Source: Phoenix dactylifera
Taxonomy: Eukaryota; Streptophyta; Magnoliopsida; Arecales; Arecaceae
Assembly (NCBI RefSeq): GCF_009389715.1
Contig: NC_052399.1
Coordinates: forward strand, 3,736,938 to 3,800,937
Reading direction: 5' to 3'
DNA: 64,000 bases
Positions within the stretch are counted from its first letter, which is position 1. The number at the start of each line of letters is the position of its first letter. The notes beneath the pieces are model-generated. The model was not told the origin of the DNA. It was given only the letters and a program-made list of their open reading frames with translations, and ran no database searches. A program made the translations under genes and the position numbers. This document shows, in pieces, positions 13,170 through 24,309 of this stretch.

Positions 13170-14180
13170 CGGAGGAGCCCAACGAATGGAGAACGCGAGG
13201 AGAAAGAGGATTAGAGCCTTCGAACTCCGTTCTCTCGCGAGAAGACTGAGGGAGCGGGCAAAGAGCTCACTGATAGGAACTGGTAAGAGAGAGAAGGGGA
13301 AGGGCCTGAGAGCCGTAAACTGATCGTAATAATGGTCAAATGGAGATTTAGCTTGGGGTTGAGAGGCGAGGCTGAGGTCCACCGCCCAGCGGAAACGAAG
13401 AGGTTCGACTGGGCAAGGTAGGGTGCACGGCATGCTTCTAGATTCGCGATATCTCGCACAACTCTTGAAGCCCGCCGTGGACGATTATTGCTCCGTTGGA
13501 ATAAGTTTGTTTCGACCGGGCAGCGGAGGGGAATGAGGCGACGACGAGGGATTCCACTTGCCATGGGGGTGTGGATCGTTGGAACCGAGGGAGCCACACA
13601 GTTTGTTTCAGGCTCTGGGCCCCACGGGGCCTGGAGAGAGGAGCCAAGATTCCGGGGCCGCGTGGATTTTGGGTGCCTTTTGTCTTTCTAAAAATATTTC
13701 CCCCGGAGAGGGGGCGGGTTGACACTAGAGCCGGTAAGAGTTTTGCGTTTCCATTAGAAGATAGAACAGCTTGTTCTGGGAATCATCGTTTGACACATAA
13801 CGGGAGTTTTATGAATTGCTACGTGTCAAGAAGCGATAATGGTGAGATTGCTGTTTCGTGGTGAAAATTTCATGGTTGGGATTATTTTTGGATTTTAAAT
13901 ACCGAGGTTGTAAATTATAAATTTATAACAACCGTTGGAACGGTTTCGCAGGCTATTTGGCTCTATACCGACATAACGTATACTAGAGTAGCAGTTGTCA
14001 CGAGGACATCGTTCCACGTAACAGATGCTGTTCCGCCGGTTTTACTGCTCGCTGATTGAACTGATCAGTAAAATTGACTGAACAAAGGTTAGAGTAATAA
14101 TTTCAAATATAACAAATTCATTGTCGCAGGACTCACAGCCCTGCCGTGCATATCAGGCTGATATCCTTCTCCAACCATTA
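13170..14180. promoter_or_regulatory. BASS2 upstream region
   Basis: This is the 5' side of the BASS2 gene, which reads leftward. The first ~500 bases are relatively GC-rich with several overlapping open frames on both strands; none resembles a known protein, and they are best read as leader and promoter sequence. I cannot place a TATA box or start site with confidence. The rest, to 14180, holds nothing recognisable. Confidence 0.4.
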
Positions 14181-14755
14181 AGGCCCGTTTGGAAGGGCTT
14201 TTGGACCAAAAATATTTTTAAATAAAAAAAATATTTAGTAAAAATTTTAAAAAGCTATTTTAATTTTTTCAGAAAGTTAAAAATAGTTTTTTTGAGAAAA
14301 GCTCTATCCAGAAAAGTACTTTTAGACCCGATTGGAAAAATATTTTTTTACTAAAATACCCATAATAAAATATAACAATTATACAAAATGTTCTTTTATA
14401 ATTCTGAAAATCTGTTTGGAAATTTGTTACAGAGATAAATAGTCATCAGAAAGGTGAAAAATTAATTTACACTAATAATTATAATATTTTAAACAATTAT
14501 TATTATATTATACTATAAATATAATATAATATTATATTTTATCATAATATATTAATATATTATGTTAAATAATTTAGTATTATGTTATATTATGAAAAAT
14601 TAATTTATGCTAATAATTATAATTTTTTATATCTTTATTATTGTATTATACTATAAATATAATATTATATTATATTATATCACACTATATTGATATGTTA
14701 TGTTAAATTATTATGCTATAGTAGATAATATTATATTACTATATTATAATAATAT

Positions 14756-16446
14756 TGTTATCCAAACGTGACAACCCAAGAGAGGGGTGAATTGGATTTT
14801 TCAAATTTTAACTCTTGATGGTGTAGCGAAATGAAATTAATCCTAAGTACTTACTCAAATATAAAACTCAAATATAGAGATAATAGTCACACACACAAAG
14901 ACACAAGCTTTTATAGTGGTTCGGTGCACTCCAAAGCACCTATGTCCACTCTCCAAGGCTCTCCTTGGGAATTCACTATAATCTGCTTGATTACAGTTGG
15001 ATTGTTTTTCCAGGCTCACAATCTAAATCTTATAATTGGTTTTCCAGGATCACCAATTAACTTTTCCGTTGGTTTTGCGAGCTCACCAACAAACCTAATT
15101 GTTGGTTCTTGCGGGATCACCAACAAACCTAACCAAAAGTTAAGGGATTGAAATGTATACAAAACAACTATTGCTTAGTTTGAAATAAAAGCAAACTCAG
15201 TAGATTGAGCAATGGTTGATGGCGCTTTAGATTGTTGTTGATGAGAGAATTGCGCTGAGTTGAGCCGGAGATTGACTGTTGGTGGATCTCTTCTTTGAAT
15301 GTTTTTCTAATTTGCTCAGCTCCTTGCTCTAATTCAATAGCTCACAGAAAAAACGAAAAATCTATTTGACTCAAGCTCTTGATTGTATTCTTTGAACACT
15401 CTTTTTCACTTCTTTTTCTTTCTTGTTTATTTCCCTTGTTGAATCCTTTGTTTTTATAATCTCTGAGTAGGAGGGAATGCATTACTATCCGTTAGACACA
15501 AAAATATAGCAGTTACCAACATTTTTCCCCCGTACTGTTCTTTTGAAAATGTAGCCGTTAGAGCTTCCAGTCGATTTGGAGTCGACTCGTGTAAACTTCG
15601 AGTCGGCTCGTATGGACTTGGAGTCGACTCAAACTTCTGAGGTGTCGACTCGAGTTTGGGTCCTTTATAACTGATCTTCTATCGTTCATCAATGGAGTCG
15701 ACTTGGGCTTTTCTGGAGTCGACTCGCCTAACTGTTCATCTGAGCTTCTTTCTTTGAGTGAGTCGACTCATTGATTTCTGGAGTCGACTCAGCCCTTATT
15801 CATCTGAAAAATTGCTCTTCTGTTGTTCTCTTAGGAAGTCGATTCGATATATCTAGGATTTGACTCGGCCATTGATCATCCGAAAACCAAGTTTCTATCT
15901 TTTCTCATAGAGTCGACTCGATGTCCCTTGAAGTCGACTCGGCCATTGTTTTATCCGAAAACCAAGTTTCTATTTTTTCTTAGGGAGTCGACTTGATGTC
16001 TTCTGGAGTCGACTCGGCTACTGTTTTATCCGAAAACTAAGTTTCTATCTTTTCTCAAGGTGTCGACTCGAGCTTATTATGAGTCGACTCGGCCACTGTT
16101 TCTAACTTTTGTCTTTTAGCTTATTGTGAAGGGAGTCGTCTCTTGATCTTTTGGAGTCGACTCGCACTTTGATGGAGTCGACTCGAGCTCAAACATGAGT
16201 TGGCTCCTTAGCGTGCCAGAAGAGTGCCAACAATCCTGTTTGTGCCAGAGTCGACTCGAATCTTTCTTGAGTCGACTCGAGGACTGTTCCTTGGCCATTT
16301 ACTAATCCAAAGTCTTTTCAAATTAGTTCTTGCTAATTTATCTTGAATTATTTCGACATTTTTCTGAAACACTGAACATAAACTCATTAGTACAATAACA
16401 TATCCTTAATGGCTTTTTAAATATCAAAATCTCACTGGGATCTTCA
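14756..16446. mobile_element. Solo LTR with TG...CA ends and 5-bp target duplication
   Basis: The element starts TGTTATCCAAACGTGACAAC and ends GGGATCTTCA. It is flanked by AATAT at 14751-14755 and again at 16447-16451. A TG...CA unit with a 5-bp duplication and no coding sequence is the signature of a solo LTR or a short non-autonomous LTR element. A block TAGTGGTTCGGTGCACTCC near 14915 is typical of plant LTRs. The 15570-16290 part carries many copies of the palindromic motif GAGTCGACTCG. Confidence 0.75.
15570..16290. repeat. Dispersed GAGTCGACTCG palindrome array
   Basis: More than a dozen exact or near copies of the 11-base palindrome GAGTCGACTCG, or halves of it, recur at irregular spacing of about 25-60 bases. 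They lie within longer degenerate repeats such as CCGAAAACCAAGTTTCTATC near 15880, 15955 and 16030. Each copy contains the SalI-type core GTCGAC. The array lies wholly within the solo LTR. Confidence 0.85.
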
Positions 16447-16738
16447 AATATTATATTACATTACAGTAATATTATACTATATCATATATTTATGTATTAA
16501 TACATATTATATTTTATTATAGTCTGTTGTATAATACTATATAATATTTTTTATAGTCATTTTGTCATACAAAAGTACTTTCTCAATTTACTTACCAAAC
16601 ACATGTTAAAATGTAGTTATCAAACGGCAAACAACTTTTTATAAAAGCTTTTCTTCAGAAAGCTTTACTTCAGAAAGCTCTACCTGCAAAAGCTCTACTT
16701 CCAAAAGTTCTGCTGCCAACAGCTCCCTCAAACAGGGC

Positions 16739-18280
16739 AGAAGTCCTTAACTATCAATATTGGTCCATGTTAAGATAGGCTTATCCTCTTGATGAAGAAT
16801 TTTTGATATTTGTAATGCTAAAACTCAAGTTTGGGGTTGGCAATGATGCCTCGTTGACATTGATGACCTCTTTACCCAAAAGAAAGCAAAAAACATTGTT
16901 GATCTTTTGCAATGGTTGCAAGGATAAATCATAGTATCAAAACTAGAATAATGATCGATCTCATGGCATGGGCATTTACATATATATCAAGATTGTTTTT
17001 TCTTATGCAGCGCTTTAATAATTTAATCCGGTGCGATTGGATTGGATTGGTGATAGCTTTTAACAGTTGACAAGTTATCATTTCATGTGAATATTTAGCA
17101 CATAATTTCAAAGAGAACGTAATTCCAAATCGGGCCACAATTGATGGTGTAGGAAAAATTAAAGTTTTAATGAAGCAAGATATACTTCAAGATGGTTTTC
17201 TCTGGACAATTACTTCAGGATACCATCCGAATGTCAACTTCATTTTGGCTTTTTTTCTGGAAAAAAAGAGAGAAGAAAACACCCTCTTTTGAGAGCTAGC
17301 CTCCAGGTTCAACACATGGCATCTTTTTTGATGGATACTCCTTGCATGGACTCGGCCACGAACCTAATTAAAATGCATTTTTGAACTTTTTTTATTTTTT
17401 TTTAAAAGGTTTGTTAGTAAACAGTGTTCCAGCATCTCTATTTGGAAAAACATAGGCTGCGTTGGACTTTGAGATGGAGAGATGGAAAAATATATGTACA
17501 AGTCTCAAAGTTAAATATGCTTGACTTTTTTTTCCGGTACAATTTACATCCGACGAGTATGAATGCAAGCAACAAAGTCAGAAAACAAAAAGGATCAAAT
17601 ATGGTAGTCCATTCAGATAAAATTCTTCGAGTGGTATGCAGCAAAAAAAAATAAAAAAATAATCAAATTAGTAATACAATTTGTCTTCTTATGTGGGGCC
17701 AGATAGGAGCCGTATTCTCAGCGTGGCACCCCGGGCTCGCGGGATCTGGTTCGATGGAGACTCCTCGCATGGATTTGAGCGAAGGGGTTGCGGCCGGAGT
17801 GGATCAGTCAAATCGGAGACCGACAAAAAGAGCACGAGCCGATATTTAATTAAAAAAAAAGAAAAGAAACGGAAGCTGAAAACGCGAGTGCTTCTGTCAG
17901 ACCCTCAGAATTCCGTCGTCCAATCGCGTGCATAAACATTTTAATGGGAACAAACGATCCAAGCCACCCAAGTAGACGAGACAGGCGATTGATGCCGTGA
18001 TGCTGCGATTAATCGCATACATGTCGTTCAACCGTCCGTCTCTCTCATCCGTCCAAACGCGTCTCTCCTTCGCGGCTCCGCTGTAACCCGCATCTCACAA
18101 TCCTCCATCGAATATCCCTCGCCTGCGCCAGCTGTCAACCTACTAATCTCCAGCGGGATTTCCCTTTTGGGTCGATCCATCCAATTCCCAATCCTAATTA
18201 ACTTCTCCTTATTTTTTTTTCCATTGGCTCTTTTAATTCGATACATCTCCGCGCCCGCTGTTTTCCTTTCTTACTTCTGT
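16739..18280. other. Intergenic and PP2C upstream region
   Basis: 16739-17650 has only short frames with no recognisable product. 17680-18420 becomes more GC-rich and probably contains the PP2C promoter and transcription start. I could not assign individual promoter elements. Confidence 0.4.
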
Positions 18281-18405
18281 TCGCATGGGAAACCCTAAAA
18301 ACCCTTTGAACTAAACCGCCGCGCCCGCTTTCCTCCGCGATTCCTTCTCACGCTTTCGATCTCTCTTCGCAACCCTAAAATTTCCGAAGGTCTTCGGGTC
18401 GAGGG

Positions 18406-18411
18406 ATGTGA
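18406..18411 (+). promoter_or_regulatory. Start-stop upstream ORF (ATGTGA) in the PP2C leader
   Basis: An ATG followed directly by TGA lies 15 bases before the PP2C start codon at 18427. If the transcript starts upstream of 18406, as expected, ribosomes would meet this minimal uORF just before the main start. AUG-stop elements of this kind are known to stall ribosomes and regulate the boric acid channel gene NIP5;1 in Arabidopsis (AUGUAA). Function here is not shown. Confidence 0.5.
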
Positions 18412-18426
18412 CGGGAGGGCGGCGAG

Positions 18427-21400
18427 ATGGAGGGGAGCATGAGAGGTGGAGAGAATGGGAGCCCTGGCGACGGCCGCCCGCCGAATCCGCTCTCCGGATC
18501 CTATCCCCGGTGCCTCAACGCGGCCCACCTGGGGTCCTCTTGCAAGCCCACGCTTCTTCCACACAGCTCTCTCGTAAGTCCTCCATTCTCCTCCTTCGTC
18601 GTCTTCTTCTTCTGAATTCCGTTTTCCTGTTGATAACTCGTGGGCTCTTTGGGTGTCGCTTCACTGTTCTTGACTAGTCATTGATTTTTTCGTGGTTTTG
18701 TGGAAGTCTTGTGAGATTATCCTCGGATGTAATGTCAAAAAGTTGTCTCCTTTTTTGCGTTTTTCTGTAACTCAATAATGTAATATTTGAAATCCTTATT
18801 CTTGCTTCCCTTTTTCCCTTTCCCTTTGTATTTTTGGAGCCGTGCTTATATAAGTATTGCAAGATTTGAAATTTAATCCGTGCCTACATTTTTTTTTTCT
18901 TCAAAATGTTGCTAACAAAACGTTGATAATTTGTTACTCGCCTTTGTTTGCAAAAGAAATTTATTGCGTTGATGTTAGTAGAGGAGTATGTTTCCTCTCG
19001 ATGTTGGTTTTACACAGGGTCATTTTGTCAAGCGGCTTTCATGCTTTTCTGGTCACTGTTCATCCAAAATTATTATTACTTATTCTGGTTTCGCGATCTC
19101 CGTCAATTTAGTGAGTCGGCGTAGTATATTGATTCCAATATCATACAACATATATATAACTATCAAAGCATGGATCGCGTCAAAGCATTGATAATTTGCT
19201 ACTCACCTTAGTTTGCAACAGGAATTGATGGCGTCCTTGTTAGTAGAAGAGCATGTTTCCTCACAACGTTGGTTATACAGGGTCATTTTGTCAAGCGGCT
19301 TTCATGCTTTTCTCGATACTGTTCATGCAAAATTATTATTACTTATTCTGTAGCATCTGTTAATGGTTTCACAGTGTGTCAATTTAGTAAGTCGGCATAG
19401 CATATTGATTCCGATGTCATATATACAACATACATGCGTACATGCATGCATACATACGTACATACAACCTTGTAAGCTGAAGTCAAGTCACCCGAGTGTT
19501 GATCTTCCTGATTGCAGGTTAGCACTGCAGTTACAATTATATCACATATTGATATACTTAAGCCCTTGGAAGGAACGTATGATGCTGGCTTTCAAAAATT
19601 CGTTAAATAATTAAATCCTTAAATTTGTAAAACGTGAAAACATATTAGACCATTTGATTACCACTTCACCGTGAATAAAAAAAACATCATGTTAGCTTTT
19701 GCATAGCAAGCTAATATTTCCATACTGAAGCATAATAACTAAAATTTACTCTGTCTCACACATAATTCAGAAGTTCTGCATAGTAACTCCTGAAGTGTAT
19801 GTAAGCTACCAGTTCACAAGGGGTAATTGAAGACTTGAAGGAGGAACACAGATTGATGGAGAAGTATAAATTAGAACAGATACAGGAAATCAGACAACTA
19901 GATGGAACTTGAGAGATGTACCTATTAATCATGTTGCCTAATTTTAGATTTTTATTATTTTTGCTGAAAGATAAAATAATAAAAATCTAAAATTAGGCAA
20001 CATGATTAATAGGTACAAATGAAAAGAAATGATGATTGTAGGCTTAGATTTTTATTATTCAATTGATGAAAAGAGCAAGTGGAAGGTGAAGGTGAAAATG
20101 AAGAATAAAAATGAAGGCAATAAAAAAAAGAGGAAGGGCAAGGGTGTGTCATAAAGAAGTAATGATGATTGTAGGCTTAATATTCAAGGATCAAGAGAAA
20201 TAAATTTGGCTTTACTTCTCCATACTTACTGCATCTGGTATACATCTGAGGGAGAAAATCTGATAAGGGTTAATCTACTTCATGCAGTCTGATTCTCTTC
20301 TTCCTCCACTTCCTCTTTGGCTCTTCCCTTTGTCCTTGTATATGCCACAAAGTGGCTATAATTCTTTTTCTTCTTCTGCTCTTTGAAAGGTTGAATCTGA
20401 TATATGATTGCTATATTTTCGTGTTCATACCATAAGGTTGGAGGATGGATCTGTTTCTGATATTCTGTTGCATATTATGTGGAAAGTTGTTATAGTCTGC
20501 TATTAGTCTGTTTCCCCCCATTTGTATCAATAGAAAAAAGTTTTAATATTGATATCCAATCTCGACACCCACTGCTAAGTATGTTTTTTCACATCAATAA
20601 ATAAATAATCTAATTATCAACGGGTGTAACGTAAGTTAACATTTTCGTTAACTTTGTTGTGGCTTGGTAAAGAAATTTATCTTTAAGTAATGAAATTGAT
20701 CTGAGACTTGAGTTTGATAATGTCGATGAGATGCGGAACCAAATGTATTTCGATGGATTAATGTTGCAATGCCCACATTTTCGTCTTCAGTGGTTTGTGT
20801 AACTTACTAATCTGGGCTTTTGCAGGTGAAGACAAAAATAATGGATGCAACCTCTGAGCCTGAAATAAGTAGGGAAGATTATGAGGCTGAGTTTATCCCG
20901 ATTTTACGGTCTGGAGGGTGGGCTGATATAGGATTCCGGCAGAGTATGGAAGATGCATTTGTTTGCCGTGACAACTTCATGCAAGATTGTGGGCTGAAGA
21001 ACTTTGGAGAAGGGCCCAGTGCCTTTTATGGGGTATTATTCTGGCATACTTTACTGCATACAAATTCAAATAGGAAACTTTGGTATGCGAAGATCTGACC
21101 AATCAAAAAAGAAAATGAATTCTGAACTATCAACATATTATTGTGTCAGTTGTGTGTGGAAGTTCGCTACCTTTAATTGCTGTTTTATCAATCAATATCT
21201 TGCCATATTTCTGGTTGACTGGTTGCTATCAAGGAATGGTTGAGGGAATCATCAGAAGATAGCTATTCTAACTAATGCGAAGGCCATATTACTAGCTCTC
21301 CCTCTTTCTTTCCTTCAGGTTTTAACATCACCTTAGTCCACAATCTAGAGTCTTCTGTTGCTAACTTGAAGTTTTTCGCATACTGGCTATTGATAGGTTT

Positions 21401-23164
21401 TTGATGGGCATGGAGGAAAGCAGGCTGCTGACTTTGCTTGCAGCAACTTGCCGAGATTTATTGTAGAGGATGAGGACTTCCCAAGGGAGATTGAGAGAGT
21501 GTTTGCATCTGCATTTTTGCAAACGGACACTGCTTTTGCAGAGGCCTGCTCTGTTAATTCTGCCCTCGCATCTGGTACGACTGCACTGGCTGCGCTTGTT
21601 GTTGGAAGGTCAGGCCTTTATCTATTAATACTCGCCTATGTCTTTCTTTTCCTTTTCAGATCCATTAATTCCTCCTAGCAGTCGTGTCAAACTTGTTGAC
21701 CCTAGATTGGAGTAATTCAATGTTTGATATACCACCTTCTGAGTCAACAAGGTCTAAGTGTTCCTATAGATGATCCTGTCTGTTCATATACATATTTATT
21801 TATTTTTTTAGAATTAAACATCAGGTCTTTCTGTTTGCTTTTTTTCTCTCCCTATCCATTTTCTTTTTCAAATGTTAAAGAAAAGCATTCTACAGGTATA
21901 ATCATCTAGGATTGTGATTAAAGGATTTTTGGGTCATTATCTGCCAATGAGGTTGGATTTTAACGCATTTCATGCGAATGAACCGTATAGTGAAATTGCT
22001 GGGAGTGATAATCCTTTATCTTTTATGCTAGTCCTTTTTGTGGACAATAGCTTTATTTTGGTCCATGCTGAGGATTTATCATTTCAGAATAAATTTTCTT
22101 TCTTTGGTGGAGATTGCTTGGAGGTGAATCTTCTATTCATATTATTCTCTTCCCTTTTGATCAAAATGTTGCTTTCTTCTAACTCTGGACTAATTAAAAG
22201 AATTACATATATTGTAATACATCATAATCAAGGTTCATTATGTTGTAATTTTGTTACTGTTTCTCCTGTGTGCGTGGGCCTGTGGGGCCATGCGGCATCT
22301 ACTTTAGCTGCAGTAACCTAGTAGTGTGGGCAGTAAGTACATTCAAATTGTATTATTTTTGGCAGCTGATCATTCAATGTGGTGTGAGCTGCACCCTGAC
22401 TAGTGTGGGTCATAGTACTTTTCCTCATTTGTACTAAGTGATATCAGCCTGCTAAAATAAGCAATTAGGCATTGTTTATTTGTTATTCATGTATACTGTC
22501 ATGATGCTCTGGTAGGATTCCTTTTCTATCCCCCCACTCTTTTGGAATATGTTATTTTTTGCTTAGATTTTTTTTTCCTGGGTGCTGGTGGGACAGGTCA
22601 TTGGTGGTTGCTAATGCTGGGGATTGCCGAGCTGTGCTCTGCCGCAGGGGTGAGGCCATTGAAATGTCTCGGGATCACAAACCAGCTTGCACCAAAGAGA
22701 GGAAGCGAATAGAAGCCTCTGGAGGATATGTGTATGATGGCTACCTCAATGGGCAGCTCAACGTATCCCGTGCCATTGGTGACTGGCACATGGAAGGCAT
22801 GAAGGAGCGGGGTGGTTTGGGACCTCTCAGTGCAGAACCTGAGGTGATGAGGACGAAGCTTACAGAAGAGGATGAGTTCCTTATCATGGGCTGTGATGGC
22901 ATCTGGGATGTGTTCCGTAGCCAGAATGCGGTTGATTTTGCACGGCGGAAGCTCCAGGAGCACAATGACCCTGCCACATGCTGCAAGGAGCTTGTTGATG
23001 AAGCTCTCAAGCGGAAGAGCAGTGACAACCTTGCTGTGGTTGTAGTATGCTTCCAGACAAGGCCGCCTCCAGCTCTGACAGCCCCAAGGCTTCGGGTTCG
23101 AAGAAGTATATCGGCAGAGGGACTGAGGGAGCTGCAGAGCTTCTTGGATAATCTGACGAACTGA
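18427..23164 (+). CDS. Protein phosphatase 2C (PPM family)
   Basis: A PP2C Ser/Thr phosphatase, dependent on Mg2+/Mn2+. Four exons join in frame: 18427-18573, 20826-21032, 21397-21608 and 22597-23164, with GT-AG introns, giving 377 residues. The N-terminal exon is a Gly/Pro/Ser-rich non-catalytic tail. The core follows the family order: RQSMEDAF (exon 2), VFDGHGG with the metal-binding Asp (start of exon 3), [14 protein letters not shown] across the exon 3/4 border, [29 protein letters not shown] and SDNLAVVVV. All expected metal-site aspartates are present. Length and motifs fit the small plant PP2Cs of the PP2C22/PP2C27 kind; the exact subgroup is a guess from memory. It lacks signal peptide or membrane segments, so a cytosolic or nuclear location is likely. 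Intron 1 (18574-20825) is long and repeat-bearing. Confidence 0.93.
18920..19440. repeat. ~270-bp tandem duplication in PP2C intron 1
   Basis: 18920-19180 and 19187-19440 are diverged tandem copies. Both carry GTTGATAATTTG-type starts, GTTAGTAGA then GTTTCCTC, an identical CATTTTGTCAAGCGGCTTTC, CTGTTCATCCAAAATTATTA (or GCAAAATTATTA), and GTGAGTCGGCGTAGTATATTG versus GTAAGTCGGCATAGCATATTG. They differ by small indels, so the duplication is old. Confidence 0.85.
19918..20016. repeat. Perfect 44-bp inverted repeat with 11-base loop
   Basis: Left arm 19918-19961 (starts GTACCTATTAATCATGTTGC) and right arm 19973-20016 (ends GCAACATGATTAATAGGTAC) are exact reverse complements over all 44 bases. 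The loop is TGCTGAAAGAT. It sits in intron 1 of the PP2C gene on the sense strand, so the pre-mRNA could fold into a very stable hairpin. It may be a snap-back template-switch product, a tiny MITE, or a small-RNA precursor; the sequence alone does not decide. Confidence 0.95.
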
Positions 23165-24173
23165 ATCAAGAGGTGTATGGTGATTGGTTGCTCTTTTGCT
23201 CTCTTCTTTGTTGTTGCCCTTCAGGTGGGTCTGTAGGTTTAACTGCTCTCTCTCTCTCTCTCGTTTTTTCCCCCTTTTTTCGCTTGGTGAGATGGTTGTT
23301 GTTGTTGTTAACTAATACTGAGAGATATTTGCACAACTGTAACATATGCGGCAGCTAATTCCCGTCTGCAGTGAGTTTGGTTTTTGGCATTTGCATTTAG
23401 ATCAGAGTTTATTTAATATAATGCAGTGTCTCATTTTTGCGTGGGTAAGATTTTGTGTGACGTTTGACAGCTGCACTTGTGCCTGTATTGCCTGTTGTCA
23501 GACTGCTACTGGGCCCTCACAAGAAAAGTAAATTGATCAGAGTCGATTAATGGCTGGGTGTGGAAGTATGAGATTGATTAATTCCCCAAAGATCTGTGCC
23601 TTTTTAACCATTTGCTGGCTCATAGTCTTGAGTTGTTTACTTTGTAGCGTAAGTGAGTTGTTTACTTTGTAGCGTAAGTGACATTTTGTAGATTGCAGCT
23701 GACTGAATAATATGGTTATATGGTACCAATGCAGCTCCTGCTCTGAAGAACATTGACTGGATTTCCAAGCTTCTAGGGTGGTTGATTATTTTATAATTAA
23801 GTTTTTTTTTGGTATTGGTTATAGAGCTCCGCCTTAAAATTAGCCTGGACATCACAGTAAGAGGAAGTGGTGACTGCAATGTCGTTCGTAAGTGTCGCTT
23901 GTATCATGTTAAATATCATGTTTCAACAAGTATTTTTGAAGTACGAACTCAATTATTATTTGTCTAAACTGATTTGCATATTGATACAAAAGAAATACAT
24001 AGGCAAGATATTCAAGTTCTTACACAATAAACTTCTCAAAATATTTGCATGTAAGTTCTTACTATAATCCAATATCAGGCTATATTATTTTTTTTATATA
24101 AAATTTATATACGAGTATATAAAAAGAAAATTATTTTTTTCTATTTTTTTTTTGTTCTGCAAATATTTTAACA
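23165..24173. other. PP2C 3' flank
   Basis: This holds the probable PP2C 3' UTR, including a CT microsatellite near 23245, and then AT-rich intergenic DNA. A short perfect tandem duplication (about 25 bp, GTTGTTTACTTTGTAGCGTA then AGTGA) lies at 23632-23682. There is no other gene. Confidence 0.5.
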
Positions 24174-24309
24174 CCTTCGGTATACTCTTGGATGAGTGTC
24201 AAACTGGGCCGGGCATGCTACTGGACCTCATGCTGCCAAGGGAAAGTGAAGACAGCATTGGATGAGATGCCTGAAACCTCAAAGGGACTAATCAGCTGCA
24301 GCGAAGGTC

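Larger units (their letters stand above)
14182..16738. mobile_element. MITE-like foldback element, copy B (interrupted)
   Basis: This is the same family as 4890-6460. The left end is GGCCCGTTTGGAAGGGCTTT. The right end has GCTCTACTTCCAAAAG and GCTGCCAACAGCTCC, closing with CTCAAACAGGGC. Inside, 14455-14710 carries two units of the AT-rich ~138-bp repeat. The element is split by a 1.69-kb solo LTR at 14756-16446. Removing that insertion restores AT-rich sequence that aligns with copy A around 6140-6200. Confidence 0.7.

Noticed and set aside
12763-13864. Several plus-strand frames over the BASS2 first exons and upstream DNA
   Set aside because: They are antisense or promoter shadows in GC-rich sequence; the minus strand gives the real spliced gene.
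21914-22321. 135-codon frame within the PP2C locus
   Set aside because: It lies in intron 3 (21609-22596) and shows no domain; flanking exons join in frame without it.
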